Origin: Symbiodinium natans
Lineage: Eukaryota > Sar > Dinophyceae > Suessiales > Symbiodiniaceae
Direction of reading: 5' to 3'
NCBI GenBank assembly: GCA_905221605.1
Contig: CAJNDS010002157.1
Coordinates: 1,264,501-1,328,500 of the forward strand
Length of the DNA stretch: 64,000 nucleotides
Shown: piece after piece, positions 63,601-64,000 of the stretch
Layout of the letters: the number at the start of each line of letters is the position of its first letter
How positions within the stretch are numbered: position 1 is the first letter of the stretch
Notes under the pieces: generated by a model
Databases searched by the model: none
Told to the model about the DNA's origin: nothing
The model's input: the letters and a program-made list of their open reading frames with translations, nothing else
Made by a program: the position numbers and the translations under genes

Positions 63601-64000
63601 CTCTTTCACTTGCGTTGTCCGGTCGGTTGATAGCAGTGTTGTCAGGGCTTCCGTGTCGCACTAGGAGTGTGTTGCGTGGTCAGGGAAGTGGCCCTCCTAT
63701 TGCGAGGTCGAGGGATGGTGAGTCTAGATGGGGACTTCCTGACCTCTCGCAAGTTGAGCTGGACAAGGTTAAGGCTGACGATGAGCTATGGGTTAAGCAG
63801 CTGTTCCTGAGTATGGCCGCACAGTGGGGTTTGCATGAAACTGGCGTGGGTGTGAGGTTGGGGTATGTCCTCGAGAACCCTAGGGATCCTCATGAGCTTT
63901 TCGGGAAAATGTTCTCCGCAAGTCCATCTCTTTGGGTCACACCAGAATACCTCAAACTGCAAGACGCCCTGAAACTCACACAGTTCCATGTCGACCAAGG
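60483..64000 (+). CDS. gag-pol: Gag-pol polyprotein with CCCH finger, protease and C5-methyltransferase-like domain (partial)
   Basis: I read every codon from 60483 to 64000 and found no stop (about 1170 codons). Order: Gly/Pro linker; capsid-like helical region (about 61540-62330) with GDWLAMISPAMKD and YYQEWLMCDPVTRL; CCCH finger C-x8-C-x5-C-x3-H (62472, 62499, 62517, 62529); zinc knuckle C-x2-C-x4-H-x4-C (62559-62600); aspartic protease IDSGAS with its Asp at 62877; then a SAM-methyltransferase-like domain with HLFCGSARRAF (63483, motif I-like), GLPCRTRSVL (Cys 63654, motif IV-like) and VLENP (63867-63881, motif VI-like). The methyltransferase-like block lies where integrase would be expected in copia, so integrase must lie further right or be lost. 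Confidence 0.8.

Larger units (their letters stand above)
59836..64000 (+). mobile_element. Second retroelement (gag, protease, methyltransferase-like), runs off the window
   Basis: Plus-strand retroelement coding region: gag N-terminus (59836 to about 60482), a single frameshift, then a frame with no stop from 60483 to the last base. CCCH finger, zinc knuckle and DSGAS protease mark it as a gag-pol of dinoflagellate type. Integrase and RT are expected beyond the right edge. The 5' LTR was not identified. Confidence 0.8.

Overview
The window looks like dinoflagellate nuclear DNA, probably from the Suessiales/Symbiodiniaceae side of the group. Evidence: plant-type (TTTAGGG)n telomere repeats scattered in both orientations; a Ty1/copia polyprotein with a Cys/His zinc motif between integrase and reverse transcriptase; a CCCH plus zinc-knuckle gag; an RCC1-repeat relic; and a multi-exon minus-strand gene of a family I recall as very abundant in Symbiodinium-type genomes. 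The species assignment is inference; no similarity search was possible.

Layout. Bases 1 to about 22,000 are gene-poor and subtelomere-like: broken arrays of CCCTAAA/TTTAGGG and single-base variants, small inverted-repeat elements (two copies of one MITE at 879 and 16,698, others at 6,693, 10,256 and 16,397), microsatellites, a G-rich array and one frameshifted RCC1-repeat pseudogene. At 21.5-22.5 kb there is an EGF-like secreted-protein candidate. From 25.5 to 28.6 kb lies a very GC-rich, compact, intronless island beside a fold-back repeat. It holds a small helical protein, a possible DNA-binding protein, a small membrane protein, a virus/phage-type cytosine-5 methyltransferase, and a convergent zinc-repeat protein with a PD-(D/E)XK-like nuclease domain. 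It looks like a captured virus-like segment with a restriction-modification flavour.

From 29.6 to 44.1 kb runs a minus-strand, multi-exon host gene (Lys/Ala-rich N-terminus, conserved DLMHNLYLG C-terminal domain). One of its exons is split by a nearly intact Ty1/copia element (32,908-42,786) with two LTRs, a 5-bp target duplication, a 2042-codon gag-pol frame and a further ~600-codon ORF after pol, preceded by a shift-prone UUU-UGA stop. Removing the element and one target copy restores the host reading frame.

From 44.3 to 53 kb: a large palindrome, dense telomere-like arrays, an RS-domain gene, two small minus-strand genes, a 34-bp minisatellite (about 55 units), a 21-bp satellite and a second fold-back copy inverted relative to the first. 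From 53.6 to 56.9 kb: trinucleotide arrays and duplicated noncoding modules containing four copies of a structured motif with compensatory changes. From 56.95 to 59.5 kb: a 5'-truncated, frameshifted LINE on the minus strand whose C-terminus is a ubiquitin-specific-protease domain. From 59.8 kb off the right edge: a second retroelement (gag with CCCH finger and zinc knuckle, aspartic protease, cytosine-methyltransferase-like domain) with one frameshift near 60,485 and then an uninterrupted open frame to base 64,000.
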